NCBI GenBank assembly: GCA_014801535.1 | Contig: JAAVEA010000001.1 | Span: 25,254 to 89,253 of the forward strand | Origin: Bacteroides sp. | GTDB lineage: Bacteria > Bacteroidota > Bacteroidia > Bacteroidales > Muribaculaceae | Reading direction: 5' to 3' | DNA: 64,000 bases | Shown here: piece by piece, positions 8,752 through 17,616 of the stretch | Numbering within the stretch: the first letter of the stretch is position 1 | Layout of the letters: every line of letters starts with the position of its first letter | Translations under genes and position numbers: made by a program | The notes under the pieces: model-generated | Told to the model about the DNA's origin: nothing | What the model saw: only the letters and a program-made list of their open reading frames with translations | Database searches by the model: none

Positions 8752-9720
8752 ATGAATACAGAGAAAACAACCATAATTGTTTATACGTTCATTACCCTGA
8801 TTCTTTTCGGGTGTGGACATAGTGCGCAATCATCCAAAGCAGACTCTGACACAATTAGTGTGTCTGAAATAGGAAATGGAGAAGTATCGATTGATGTTGG
8901 AGAGCTTGCTGTTACCGATCTCTATAGATGCTACTATTCAAAGGATATGCTCTCAGGAAATGGAGATTATGGTAGTTATTCTAATGATATGAAGAAGATC
9001 TTCTCAGCCAGGGGGATCAATTCTTCAATTGATGATCCATTTTCGAAAAGTTTCCAAACTTTGATTGATCATGCGGAAGAAGTGGCAGAAAAATATGATG
9101 ATATAATTATTGATTCTGATCTGCAATGGGGTGGACAGGACATCCCGGGTAACTATAATATTGAGGTAACAGGGATTGAAGTTAAAGATGATGATCATGT
9201 GTGTATCAAAACCAAAGTAACAAACTATGATAATACCAAACCTTGGGAATTCCTAATGGTAAGAGAAAACGGTACTTTCAAGATTGATGATATTATCAAA
9301 GGTGAAAGCACTCGTAAATTCCTTCAAGAAGAGATAAAACGTGTAAAGCAGTATCACGAATCAACTACTCAGGACTTCGAGACTTACAAGGGGAAGGTAG
9401 GGGAATATGATATTGAAATGAAACTCCAGATAGCAGAAAATCCCGAGTTGGTTCGTTGTTTAGATGTAACAGGTAGTTATAAATATACAAAAGCCGGAAA
9501 CACTTTGAATCTATCCGGTTATGTGGAAATGTGGCCCGGGATGGATGATGATGAACCGGAAACCAATATGTATAAATATCCTATTTATTTTCTTACAGAA
9601 ACCACCCCGGCAGGTAAAGAATCCGGCGGGTGGGTACTTTATTCAAACGAAAACGGTCTTTATGGAGAATTAAAGACTCATGGAAAGGTGTTCAAAGCAA
9701 AATTAAAAAAAGTGAATTAA
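8752..9720 (+). CDS. Putative lipoprotein with DUF3828-like region and beta-rich C-terminal domain
   Basis: Lipobox LILFGC; LYRCYYSKDML...DPFSK...WEFLMVRENGTFKIDDIIKG; C-terminal TGSYKYTKAGNTLNLSGYV. Confidence 0.6.
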   Translation: MNTEKTTIIVYTFITLILFGCGHSAQSSKADSDTISVSEIGNGEVSIDVGELAVTDLYRCYYSKDMLSGNGDYGSYSNDMKKIFSARGINSSIDDPFSKSFQTLIDHAEEVAEKYDDIIIDSDLQWGGQDIPGNYNIEVTGIEVKDDDHVCIKTKVTNYDNTKPWEFLMVRENGTFKIDDIIKGESTRKFLQEEIKRVKQYHESTTQDFETYKGKVGEYDIEMKLQIAENPELVRCLDVTGSYKYTKAGNTLNLSGYVEMWPGMDDDEPETNMYKYPIYFLTETTPAGKESGGWVLYSNENGLYGELKTHGKVFKAKLKKVN

Positions 9721-9773
9721 TCGATTTTATGAATTCCAACGTCTAACTTGGTATAATTAGGAAAATATAATAT

Positions 9774-11027
9774 ATGAATAAATTAAAATCTTTTTTGGTA
9801 TTGTTAGTCTTAGCGCTTTTATCCCTAAACGGGAATGCTGAGACTGTGACACGTTACAAAATGGTTATAGATACCGTAAGCGCCATTCAGAAACTCAAGG
9901 AGAAGTATGCTGAGTTATCTCATTCTAATCCGAATGAGTCAACAATGAATTCGATTGATTTATCTTCATTTTCAAAATCCCATTTGATAAAGATGATAGG
10001 ATTTAGGAACGTTCCTACTAAACGCATAGCATATCAACATGAGAAACGTGATTCCGAAGATCTATCCTTCAATGAGTTGGTTGAAAAATATTATAATACT
10101 CCGGAAAAGAGAAAATGGTTCTATAATAATGGTGTGGTAAAAGGTAGATTCGATGGAATAATTGTAGATGAAATCGGTGTGTTTCCGGCACATGAACAAA
10201 TTACCTCATGGGGTGAGAAGGGTTATGGCAAACTTAATCTTGTGAGTAGGTATGGCACGATAGAGAGTTGTCTGATATCCGATTCTATTTGTGGAGAATA
10301 CTATCTAATGGAAAATGGACCTGCCGAGGATGGTTTAACGGGAGGAAATTATAGAATTGAAGAACTGATTTATCCCGGTAATTTGATGGATGCAAAAATT
10401 GGTTGGAAACTTGCGTTGAATCCGGAAGGTTCAAATATACAAGATTTTATGACTTTTTACGCACCTGATGGGAAGATTGTGAATACTCCTCCTGTAGATG
10501 TAGAATACTTGTCGTTTGATGAATGTCTAAAACTGATGAAAAATAATGGTCATAGTCCGGAATTATTTGATTTAAACTATATAACGGCAGATGACTTCGG
10601 TGACACTTTGGAAGCGGGCATCCTCACAATTGCTTCCGTATCTAATGCCGATATAGCCGGAAATTTGTATCTGCCAGGAAAACAATGTGTAATCGCAAAG
10701 TATAAACCCGGGACAGATAAATCGGGTGGAGAAAAGAACATTTCACCACTGGTATTGGATAATCATCCGGATAAAATTGAGGTTATAAAGGATTATTTCA
10801 ATAAAGGGGAAGATGGTCTTATCATATATTATGAGCGTATCAATGATACAGGTATCTATGACATAGAGGTATGTAGAATAGAGGGTACTCCCGGAGATAG
10901 TGAATATATAAATGGTACTGAAATGGCAGACATAGCCTGGTTTAAAAAGTTTGTTGGGACCTATAATTCAAATACGGGACAGAGAGAAGTGAAAGAATAT
11001 GAATATGACGATGAATATGAATATTAA
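9774..11027 (+). CDS. Secreted protein of unknown function
   Basis: Sec signal MNKLKSFLVLLVLALLSLNGNAE; long single ORF; EYEYDDEYEY tail. Confidence 0.65.
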   Translation: MNKLKSFLVLLVLALLSLNGNAETVTRYKMVIDTVSAIQKLKEKYAELSHSNPNESTMNSIDLSSFSKSHLIKMIGFRNVPTKRIAYQHEKRDSEDLSFNELVEKYYNTPEKRKWFYNNGVVKGRFDGIIVDEIGVFPAHEQITSWGEKGYGKLNLVSRYGTIESCLISDSICGEYYLMENGPAEDGLTGGNYRIEELIYPGNLMDAKIGWKLALNPEGSNIQDFMTFYAPDGKIVNTPPVDVEYLSFDECLKLMKNNGHSPELFDLNYITADDFGDTLEAGILTIASVSNADIAGNLYLPGKQCVIAKYKPGTDKSGGEKNISPLVLDNHPDKIEVIKDYFNKGEDGLIIYYERINDTGIYDIEVCRIEGTPGDSEYINGTEMADIAWFKKFVGTYNSNTGQREVKEYEYDDEYEY

Positions 11028-11032
11028 GTAGA

Positions 11033-12388
11033 TTAGTTGCTGCCTGGCTTCACTCCATAGAGCTGCTCAAAATATTTACATTGTTTGCGATAACGCTGAT
11101 GCACGAGAGTCTCTATCTTGGCTCTATCAGGCATCGGCGTTATCTCTTTTATTTTTTCCTCGCATAGAGCAAGCACCTCCGAACACCATTTATCTTCATT
11201 TATCAATTCAACCGTTTTTCTTTTCTTCTCTTCCTCAGTCAGAGTCTGGTCATGCCAGACTTTGCTTGCCTTTTTTGCAGCTTCCCACCATACATCTTCA
11301 GTATGATATTTGATAATCCTATCTAATTGCGAATCCACTTCAGATTCAAGTGAATCCTTGTCATGACTGGCTTGGGGTTTTTCTGTTGTATGTCGGACAG
11401 TCCGGTCAGGTAAATTATTAACAGTAATGGGCTCCAAAGGAGTTTTATTGTCCAATTCAAGATATAAAGTATCAACGTTTTTTTCAGATTCATTTTTTTG
11501 ATTACTCCTCTCTTCAATTTTGGCTTCAGCATTCTTCCCTTCATCCCCAGTCCTTTTTACGGGAAAGAAAAATACAATAGCAGTAAGGATAAAGCCTACA
11601 ATCATAACCAAAACTATCAAGAGTCTCTTCCTCCTTCTTCCATTTATATTTGGCTCATTATAGGGAGGCTTTCCTTTCCCCATCCTTTTTAGAGAATCTT
11701 TAATGTTTCGTTGAAAGGACTTTACGTTATTCGTGGCGCAAATTTCTTCGAATACTTTTGACAGTGCATACCAGTCGGCAGCCGGTGTCCCTGCATCTTT
11801 TTCCGGCATATAAAAAGGCGTTCCTGCAAGACCTTTGAAGTTTAATTGGTCATAGGTGTCAGCACATCCGAAATCTATCAATGTAACTTCCCCGGTTTCC
11901 GGATCATACATGATATTGGAGGGCTTAATATCCCGATGAACAATGCCACGCCGATGAATTTCTCTGACAGAAGAAATAAGGCTATGCCAGATTGCATTAA
12001 TCTCTTTCCCGGAAAATTGATAGCCATTTTCAATTAGCTCTCGCAGGTTAGAACCGGAGCAGTATTTTAGCACTAAACATTTTCCCTTTTCAGGATGATA
12101 AATAAAATCAAAAACATTTGTTACCCCGTGGATGTCCAAGCTAAAAGTGATATCAAATTCTTTTTCCAAGGATGCAAGGGCTACCGGATTGAATCTGTGT
12201 TCCGGTTTAAGCGCTTTCAGGACAAACAGACGACCACCTTTTTTTGCAAGATTCAATTCAGAAAATCCGGTTTCCGATTGATATATACATTTCCCGATAA
12301 CATAATCATGCCGTTGACGATGATCACCGGCAGGGCCCGATAAATCATCATTAGAAAAAAATCCTGAGTTGTCGTCTTTACCGTTCAT
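11033..12388 (-). CDS. Membrane-anchored eukaryotic-like Ser/Thr protein kinase
   Basis: FVLKALKPE, IVHRDIKPSNIMYD, LIDFGCAD, AGTPFYMPE; TM helix RRKRLLIVLVMIVGFILTAIVFFFP; C-terminal extracytoplasmic-type domain. Confidence 0.88.
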   Translation of the reverse strand: MNGKDDNSGFFSNDDLSGPAGDHRQRHDYVIGKCIYQSETGFSELNLAKKGGRLFVLKALKPEHRFNPVALASLEKEFDITFSLDIHGVTNVFDFIYHPEKGKCLVLKYCSGSNLRELIENGYQFSGKEINAIWHSLISSVREIHRRGIVHRDIKPSNIMYDPETGEVTLIDFGCADTYDQLNFKGLAGTPFYMPEKDAGTPAADWYALSKVFEEICATNNVKSFQRNIKDSLKRMGKGKPPYNEPNINGRRRKRLLIVLVMIVGFILTAIVFFFPVKRTGDEGKNAEAKIEERSNQKNESEKNVDTLYLELDNKTPLEPITVNNLPDRTVRHTTEKPQASHDKDSLESEVDSQLDRIIKYHTEDVWWEAAKKASKVWHDQTLTEEEKKRKTVELINEDKWCSEVLALCEEKIKEITPMPDRAKIETLVHQRYRKQCKYFEQLYGVKPGSN

Positions 12389-12484
12389 ACACGTATTTTA
12401 TAGCTTACATAGTAAAGACGCTTCAATTTCCATATTATTATTCATAACCCGGATAAATCGGATTGAAAGGGGCATAAAATAAAA

Positions 12485-12514
12485 TAGGCCGGAACGCTTT
12501 CGCCTTCCGACCTA
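12485..12514 (-). terminator. Terminator downstream of dnaK
   Basis: TAGGTCGGAA-N10-TTCCGGCCTA on minus strand (one U-G wobble) followed by TATTTTATTTTA. Confidence 0.7.
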
Positions 12515-12546
12515 CTTAATTCAAATTATCTTGAAATAAATTAAAT

Positions 12547-14439
12547 TTACTTCACTTCCTCAAAATCTACGTCAGTGATATCTTTTTCGTCACCATGTTT
12601 GGGTTCCTCAGGAGCTGCCTGAGCGCCTGCTGCACCTGCCTGCTGTGCATTATAGATGTCCTGTGAAGCAGCCTGAAGAGCATCAGTAACAGCCTTCACT
12701 GCTGAATCAACATCCTCAACGAGCTGGTTCTTGTGAACCTCTTTCAGACGCTCTACAGCTGATTCGATTGCAGCCTTCTTATCGGCAGGAATCTTATCGC
12801 CAAGTTCAGAGAGCTGTTTCTCAGTCTGGAAGATAACGCTGTCGGCATGATTGAGTTTGTCGGCACGCTCCTTAGCTTTCTTATCAGCCTCTTCATTAGC
12901 CTTAGCTTCATCTCTCATTCGCTGGATCTCAGCATCGCTAAGACCGCTTGAAGCCTCGATACGGATTGACTGCTCCTTACCGGTAGCCTTATCCTTTGCA
13001 GTAACGTTAAGGATACCGTTAGCATCTACCTCGAATGTCACCTCAATCTGAGGAACACCACGGGGTGCGGGTGCGATACCGCCAAGGTTGAATTCACCAA
13101 GAAGTTTGTCATCAGCAGCCATAGGACGCTCACCCTGGAGAACACGGATTGTAACCTCAGGCTGATTGTCAGCTGCTGTAGAGAATGTCTCGCTCTTACG
13201 AGTCGGGATTGTAGTGTTGGCGTCGATAAGCTTGGTCATCACGCCACCCATAGTCTCGATACCAATTGAAAGAGGAACAACATCAAGAAGAAGCACATCC
13301 TTAACATCACCGCTGAGCACACCACCCTGGATAGCTGCACCGATTGCTACAACCTCATCAGGGTTAACACCCTTGCTGGGTTCTTTACCGAAGATCTCCT
13401 TAACTTTCTCCTGAATTGCAGGTATACGGGTTGAACCACCTACAAGAATCACCTCATCAATCTCAGAAGCAGAAAGACCTGCATCTTTAAGAGCATTTAC
13501 ACAAGGCACTTTCACAGCGTCGATGAGTTTCGAAGCAAGCTGCTCGAACTTAGCACGTGTAAGTGTCTTTACTAGGTGCTTCGGACCGGTTGCGGTTGCT
13601 GTGATATAAGGAAGGTTGATTTCAGTTGAAGTAGAGCTTGAAAGCTCGATCTTGGCCTTTTCAGCAGCTTCCTTGAGACGCTGCATAGCCATAGGATCCT
13701 GACGGAGATCAACACCCTCTTCTTTCTGGAACTCATCAGCGAGCCAGTCGATGATAACGTTATCGAAATCATCACCACCGAGGTGAGTATCACCATTGGT
13801 AGATTTCACTTCAAACACGCCGTCACCAAGTTCGAGGATAGAGATATCGAATGTACCGCCACCGAGGTCGAATACAGCTATCTTCTGTTCCTTATCAGAT
13901 TTGTCAAGACCATATGCAAGGGCGGCTGCAGTAGGCTCGTTGATGATACGCATCACTTTAAGACCTGCGATTTCACCGGCATCCTTTGTAGCCTGACGCT
14001 GAGAATCATCAAAGTAAGCCGGAACAGTAATGATAGCTTCTGTAACCTGCTGACCAAGATAATCTTCGGCTGTTTTCTTCATCTTCTGAAGAATCATGGC
14101 AGAAATCTCTTGCGGAGTATAGTCGCGACCATCGATATCCACCTTAGGAATATCATTCTGACATACTACCTTATAAGGAACTCGTTTGATTTCATCTTGA
14201 ACCTGATCGCACTTTTCACCCATGAAACGTTTGATAGAGTAGATGGTGCGGGTCGGATTAGTGACAGCCTGACGTTTTGCAGGATCACCTACCTTACGTT
14301 CGCCGCCGTCGACGAAGGCAACTACGGAAGGAGTAGTGTTACGACCTTCATTGTTAGGAATTACAACAGGATCCTTACCTTCAAGGACCGCTACACAAGA
14401 GTTAGTTGTACCTAAGTCAATACCAATTATTTTTCCCAT
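12547..14439 (-). CDS. dnaK: Chaperone DnaK (Hsp70)
   Basis: [49 protein letters not shown]. Confidence 0.99.
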   Translation of the reverse strand: MGKIIGIDLGTTNSCVAVLEGKDPVVIPNNEGRNTTPSVVAFVDGGERKVGDPAKRQAVTNPTRTIYSIKRFMGEKCDQVQDEIKRVPYKVVCQNDIPKVDIDGRDYTPQEISAMILQKMKKTAEDYLGQQVTEAIITVPAYFDDSQRQATKDAGEIAGLKVMRIINEPTAAALAYGLDKSDKEQKIAVFDLGGGTFDISILELGDGVFEVKSTNGDTHLGGDDFDNVIIDWLADEFQKEEGVDLRQDPMAMQRLKEAAEKAKIELSSSTSTEINLPYITATATGPKHLVKTLTRAKFEQLASKLIDAVKVPCVNALKDAGLSASEIDEVILVGGSTRIPAIQEKVKEIFGKEPSKGVNPDEVVAIGAAIQGGVLSGDVKDVLLLDVVPLSIGIETMGGVMTKLIDANTTIPTRKSETFSTAADNQPEVTIRVLQGERPMAADDKLLGEFNLGGIAPAPRGVPQIEVTFEVDANGILNVTAKDKATGKEQSIRIEASSGLSDAEIQRMRDEAKANEEADKKAKERADKLNHADSVIFQTEKQLSELGDKIPADKKAAIESAVERLKEVHKNQLVEDVDSAVKAVTDALQAASQDIYNAQQAGAAGAQAAPEEPKHGDEKDITDVDFEEVK

Positions 14440-14742
14440 GACTTTTATAATGTTTTATTGTTTTTGAATTAATTTACGATTTGTGTTTTTCATTGCCGGA
14501 TTAAGCCGGTTTCTTTTTGCGAGCTGTTTTATCGAGCTCTCACTAATATTAACAAACGACATGCTAAATGGGTCGCTTTGAATAAAAAATTCTTGTTTAT
14601 ATTTTGTAAAATATTGGAAATTAATTAATAAAATTTTTATTAACTATAATTCAAATATGTGACAATTTTGCCAAAATTGACAAAAATTTATGAATATGCA
14701 TAAAAAAATATGTCAAAATAGTGTAAATAAAATAGAAATTGT

Positions 14743-14751
14743 TAACTTTGC
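14743..14751 (+). promoter_or_regulatory. -7 element of spt promoter
   Basis: TAacTTTGC; no good -33 TTTG at the expected distance. Confidence 0.45.
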
Positions 14752-14763
14752 AATCTAATATTG

Positions 14764-14897
14764 TCTTGCAATAAACCATATATATTAACCGATTGCAGAT
14801 TCTACGGCCGAATTGTCTGCAATGTTGCAAGATTAAAACAAATACGATTCCCAACCAGGCTAAAAATAGAAGGCTTGATTTCCGCCACGGCCAAGCC
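14764..14897 (+). other. Structured 5' leader upstream of spt (nested inverted repeats)
   Basis: TCTTGCAA(14764-71)/TTGCAAGA(14825-32); ATTGCAGA(14792-99)/TCTGCAAT(14816-23); GGCTTG(14872-77)/CAAGCC(14892-97). Confidence 0.6.
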
Positions 14898-14944
14898 GCG
14901 CAGGCAGCCGGAATATAAGCCGTTCAAAATTATATAAAGAGAAT

Positions 14945-16135
14945 ATGAAGCCCTTACAACAGAAACTATCGGCGTATGATGCTCCTCAGCGTGCTAAGGC
15001 AGCCGGAATTTACCCTTATTTCAGAGCGATTTCCAGCGAGCAGAACACAGAAGTGATGATGCATGGCAAGAAAGTCCTTATGTTTGGCTCTAACAGCTAT
15101 ATGGGTCTTACCAATCATCCTAAAGTGATCGAGGCAGCCATTGAGGCTACCAAGAAATATGGAACAGGTATGGCCGGGTCGCCCTTCCTTAACGGAACGC
15201 TCGATATTCATAAGGATTTCGAGGCAAGAATAGCAGATTATGTAGGAAAAGAGGATGCGATGCTGTATTCCACCGGTTTTGGTGTAAATCTTGGTGTCGT
15301 TTCTACTCTCACCGGTAGGGAGGATTATGTTATACTTGATGAGCAGGATCATGCTTCTATCATAGAGGGGCGACGTCTTTCCTTCTCAAATTACCTGAAA
15401 TATAAGCATAACGACATGGCTTCTCTTGAGGCTCAGCTCAAGAAATGCGACCCCGATAAAGTGAAACTTATTGTTACTGACGGTGTGTTCTCAATGGAAG
15501 GGGATGTTGCGAATCTCCCGGAAATAGTAAGACTCTCCAAGCAGTACAATGCTCAGATAATGGTAGACGAGGCACACGGTATCGGTGTGTTTGGAAAAGG
15601 AGGACGAGGCACATGTGACCATTTCGGTGTTACTGATGATGTTGATCTCATAATGGGAACATTCTCGAAATCGTTTGCATCTCTTGGTGGATTTATAGCG
15701 ACTGACAAAGTTATCACAAACTACCTGCGTCATCATTCCCGTTCGTATATTTTCACAGCTTCTATAACTCCGGCTTCTACTGCCGCTGCTAACGCAGCAC
15801 TCGACATTATGCTTGCAGAGCCGGAACGTCAGGAACATCTTTGGGCAATCACAAATTATGCTCTTGAATCTTTCCGGGCTATGGGTTGTGAGATCGGCCA
15901 CACTTCTACGCCGATTATTCCTCTTTTCATACGTGATGATTACAAGACATTCCACGTGACACGCGATCTTCTTGATGAAGGAGTGTTTGTTAATCCTGTA
16001 GTCACCCCGGCTGTAGCGCCTCAGGATACACTCATACGTTATTCGCTTATGGCGACACACACCAAGGAGCAGGTTACCCGCTCGCTGGAGGCAATTGAAA
16101 AGGTGTTCAAGAAGTATGATCTTCTGAAAAAGTAA
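14945..16135 (+). CDS. spt: Serine palmitoyltransferase-like alpha-oxoamine synthase (PLP)
   Basis: GTGMAGSPFLNGTLDIHKDFEARIADYVGKEDAMLYSTGF, VDEAHGIGVFGKGGRG, MGTFSKSFASLGGF. Confidence 0.85.
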   Translation: MKPLQQKLSAYDAPQRAKAAGIYPYFRAISSEQNTEVMMHGKKVLMFGSNSYMGLTNHPKVIEAAIEATKKYGTGMAGSPFLNGTLDIHKDFEARIADYVGKEDAMLYSTGFGVNLGVVSTLTGREDYVILDEQDHASIIEGRRLSFSNYLKYKHNDMASLEAQLKKCDPDKVKLIVTDGVFSMEGDVANLPEIVRLSKQYNAQIMVDEAHGIGVFGKGGRGTCDHFGVTDDVDLIMGTFSKSFASLGGFIATDKVITNYLRHHSRSYIFTASITPASTAAANAALDIMLAEPERQEHLWAITNYALESFRAMGCEIGHTSTPIIPLFIRDDYKTFHVTRDLLDEGVFVNPVVTPAVAPQDTLIRYSLMATHTKEQVTRSLEAIEKVFKKYDLLKK

Positions 16136-16152
16136 GTATAAAATAAACTTAG

Positions 16153-16195
16153 ATTATGATGGCTGATGGTTGAATAAATCATCAGCCATCATAAT
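16153..16195. terminator. Hairpin downstream of spt
   Basis: ATTATGATGGCTGATG-N11-CATCAGCCATCATAAT, perfect 16-bp stem. Confidence 0.75.
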
Positions 16196-16351
16196 TTCTA
16201 TAGGTAAAAACAAAAAAAATCGGTTTAAATAAAAGATTAGTTGAAATAGGCAATATAGGGTTAAAAAATATGGAAAGAATATTTGAATAATAGCGACAAA
16301 TGAATTAATTTCGCATCGTAAAAAAGATAATAAAAGACAAGAAAGAATTAT

Positions 16352-16900
16352 ATGGTTTACAGATTCAAATTGGTCAGCGATGAAGTCAACAACTTTTCGC
16401 GCGAAATTGAAATTGATTCGGAGAACACGTTCCTTCAATTCAGAAATGCCATTCTTGACAGCGTAGACTTTAATAAGGATGAACTTGATTCATTCTTTCT
16501 CTGCGATGATGAATGGAACAGACAGGAGGAAATCACACTTGAAGATATGGGTCAGTCATCAAGCGACACTGATCTCTGGTTGATGGAAGACACACCTCTA
16601 AGCGAGCTTATAGAAGAGGAGGGACAGCGACTGATATTTGAGTTCGATTATCTCACCCAGCGCTGTTTCTTTATGGAATTAAAGGAGATTATCCCTTCAC
16701 GCCATCTCACAGATCCAATGTGTACCATGAAGCGAGGAAAAGGACCTAAGCAATTTATCGACCTTGATGCCTTTGAAAAGAAAGTTGACGCAAATATTCA
16801 GAAAAAGGCTGATGAGTTTGAGGATATTGATATATATCCCGCAGATGAATTTAACGATGAGGAGCTTTCCGAGGGATTTGATATAATGGATCTAAATTGA
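16352..16900 (+). CDS. pRiA4b ORF-3-like / 'IS1096 passenger TnpR-like' family protein
   Basis: MVYRFKLVSDEVNNFSREIEIDSENTFLQFRNAILDSVDF...SFFLCDDEWNRQEEITLEDM; conserved in Bacteroidales. Confidence 0.6.
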   Translation: MVYRFKLVSDEVNNFSREIEIDSENTFLQFRNAILDSVDFNKDELDSFFLCDDEWNRQEEITLEDMGQSSSDTDLWLMEDTPLSELIEEEGQRLIFEFDYLTQRCFFMELKEIIPSRHLTDPMCTMKRGKGPKQFIDLDAFEKKVDANIQKKADEFEDIDIYPADEFNDEELSEGFDIMDLN

Positions 16901-16926
16901 TAAAAGGTTTAATAATATTATAAGGC

Positions 16927-16966
16927 AGAACGGCCGCATTCAATTCAGATTGAATGCGGCCGTTCT
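16927..16966. terminator. Bidirectional terminator between convergent genes
   Basis: AGAACGGCCGCATTCAAT-TCAG-ATTGAATGCGGCCGTTCT, perfect 18-bp stem. Confidence 0.85.
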
Positions 16967-16982
16967 TAAATTTTCTCAATAA

Positions 16983-17336
16983 TCAGAAATCATCATCACC
17001 ACCGAAAATTGAATCCCATATGGATCTTTTCTTTTCAGGACGCATGTGAACTTGCAGTGAGGGTTCTTCTTTCCCAAAAAAGAGAATGTGTCCTTGGAAG
17101 ACAAAAGCAACGTATGTATCAAATTCTATTATTGCGTGCAGACCGCGAATAAGAAATCTTCTGAAGGGATTGAACTCCTCCAGATTCTCTACGATTATCT
17201 CGTCATCATCTACAACTGATAATTTATGAAATTCACTCAGGAGGTCTATGAAATATTCAAGACGTAAATCCTCACGGTGTTTGTGAGGTTTTCCATACGT
17301 CTTGTAAATTTCTTTTATGACTTCGTCCGTAATCAT
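16983..17336 (-). CDS. Conserved hypothetical protein
   Basis: 117 aa ORF in clean intergenic context with flanking terminators. Confidence 0.6.
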   Translation of the reverse strand: MITDEVIKEIYKTYGKPHKHREDLRLEYFIDLLSEFHKLSVVDDDEIIVENLEEFNPFRRFLIRGLHAIIEFDTYVAFVFQGHILFFGKEEPSLQVHMRPEKKRSIWDSIFGGDDDF

Positions 17337-17558
17337 TCCTCTAAGAATTAAGTTAGCCGGCTAAATTTTATTTTGATAACCAACTGGAAAATGAGATGAT
17401 TCACTCAAAGATGAGTACTTTGGGAAGAGAGTGTGTTTCAAGGTGTGTAGTTTCCAAGACAACCATGTGCCGAAGTGCGACTGTTAGATGAGGTGAAAAC
17501 GTCTAATTATATAACAAACATATTAGGAAAATGTTTGAACCTTAGCTAAAAGAAAATA

Positions 17559-17597
17559 TAAAATAAAAGAGAGTCGGCAAGACTCTCTTTTATTTTA
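17559..17597 (-). terminator. Terminator of the decarboxylase operon
   Basis: TAAAATAAAAGAGAGTC-GGCAA-GACTCTCTTTTATTTTA, perfect 17-bp stem just after the OadB stop. Confidence 0.85.
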
Positions 17598-17616
17598 TCG
17601 TTAATTAAAACTTATT

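Noticed and set aside
13783-14415. 210 aa plus-strand ORF opposite dnaK
   Set aside because: Antisense shadow of a highly conserved gene; Cys/His/Arg-rich composition typical of reverse-frame translation
14519-14541. Canonical CIRCE/HrcA operator for dnaK
   Set aside because: Arms do not match TTAGCACTC-N9-GAGTGCTAA; only the spacing is similar, so kept as an uncertain finding
15491-16060. 189 aa minus-strand ORF opposite spt
   Set aside because: Antisense shadow; low-complexity Arg/Cys/Ser composition
16352-16900. Possible mobile element because the family is labelled 'IS1096 element passenger TnpR'
   Set aside because: No inverted repeats, transposase or target duplications nearby; conserved chromosomal gene with its own terminator, label is historical
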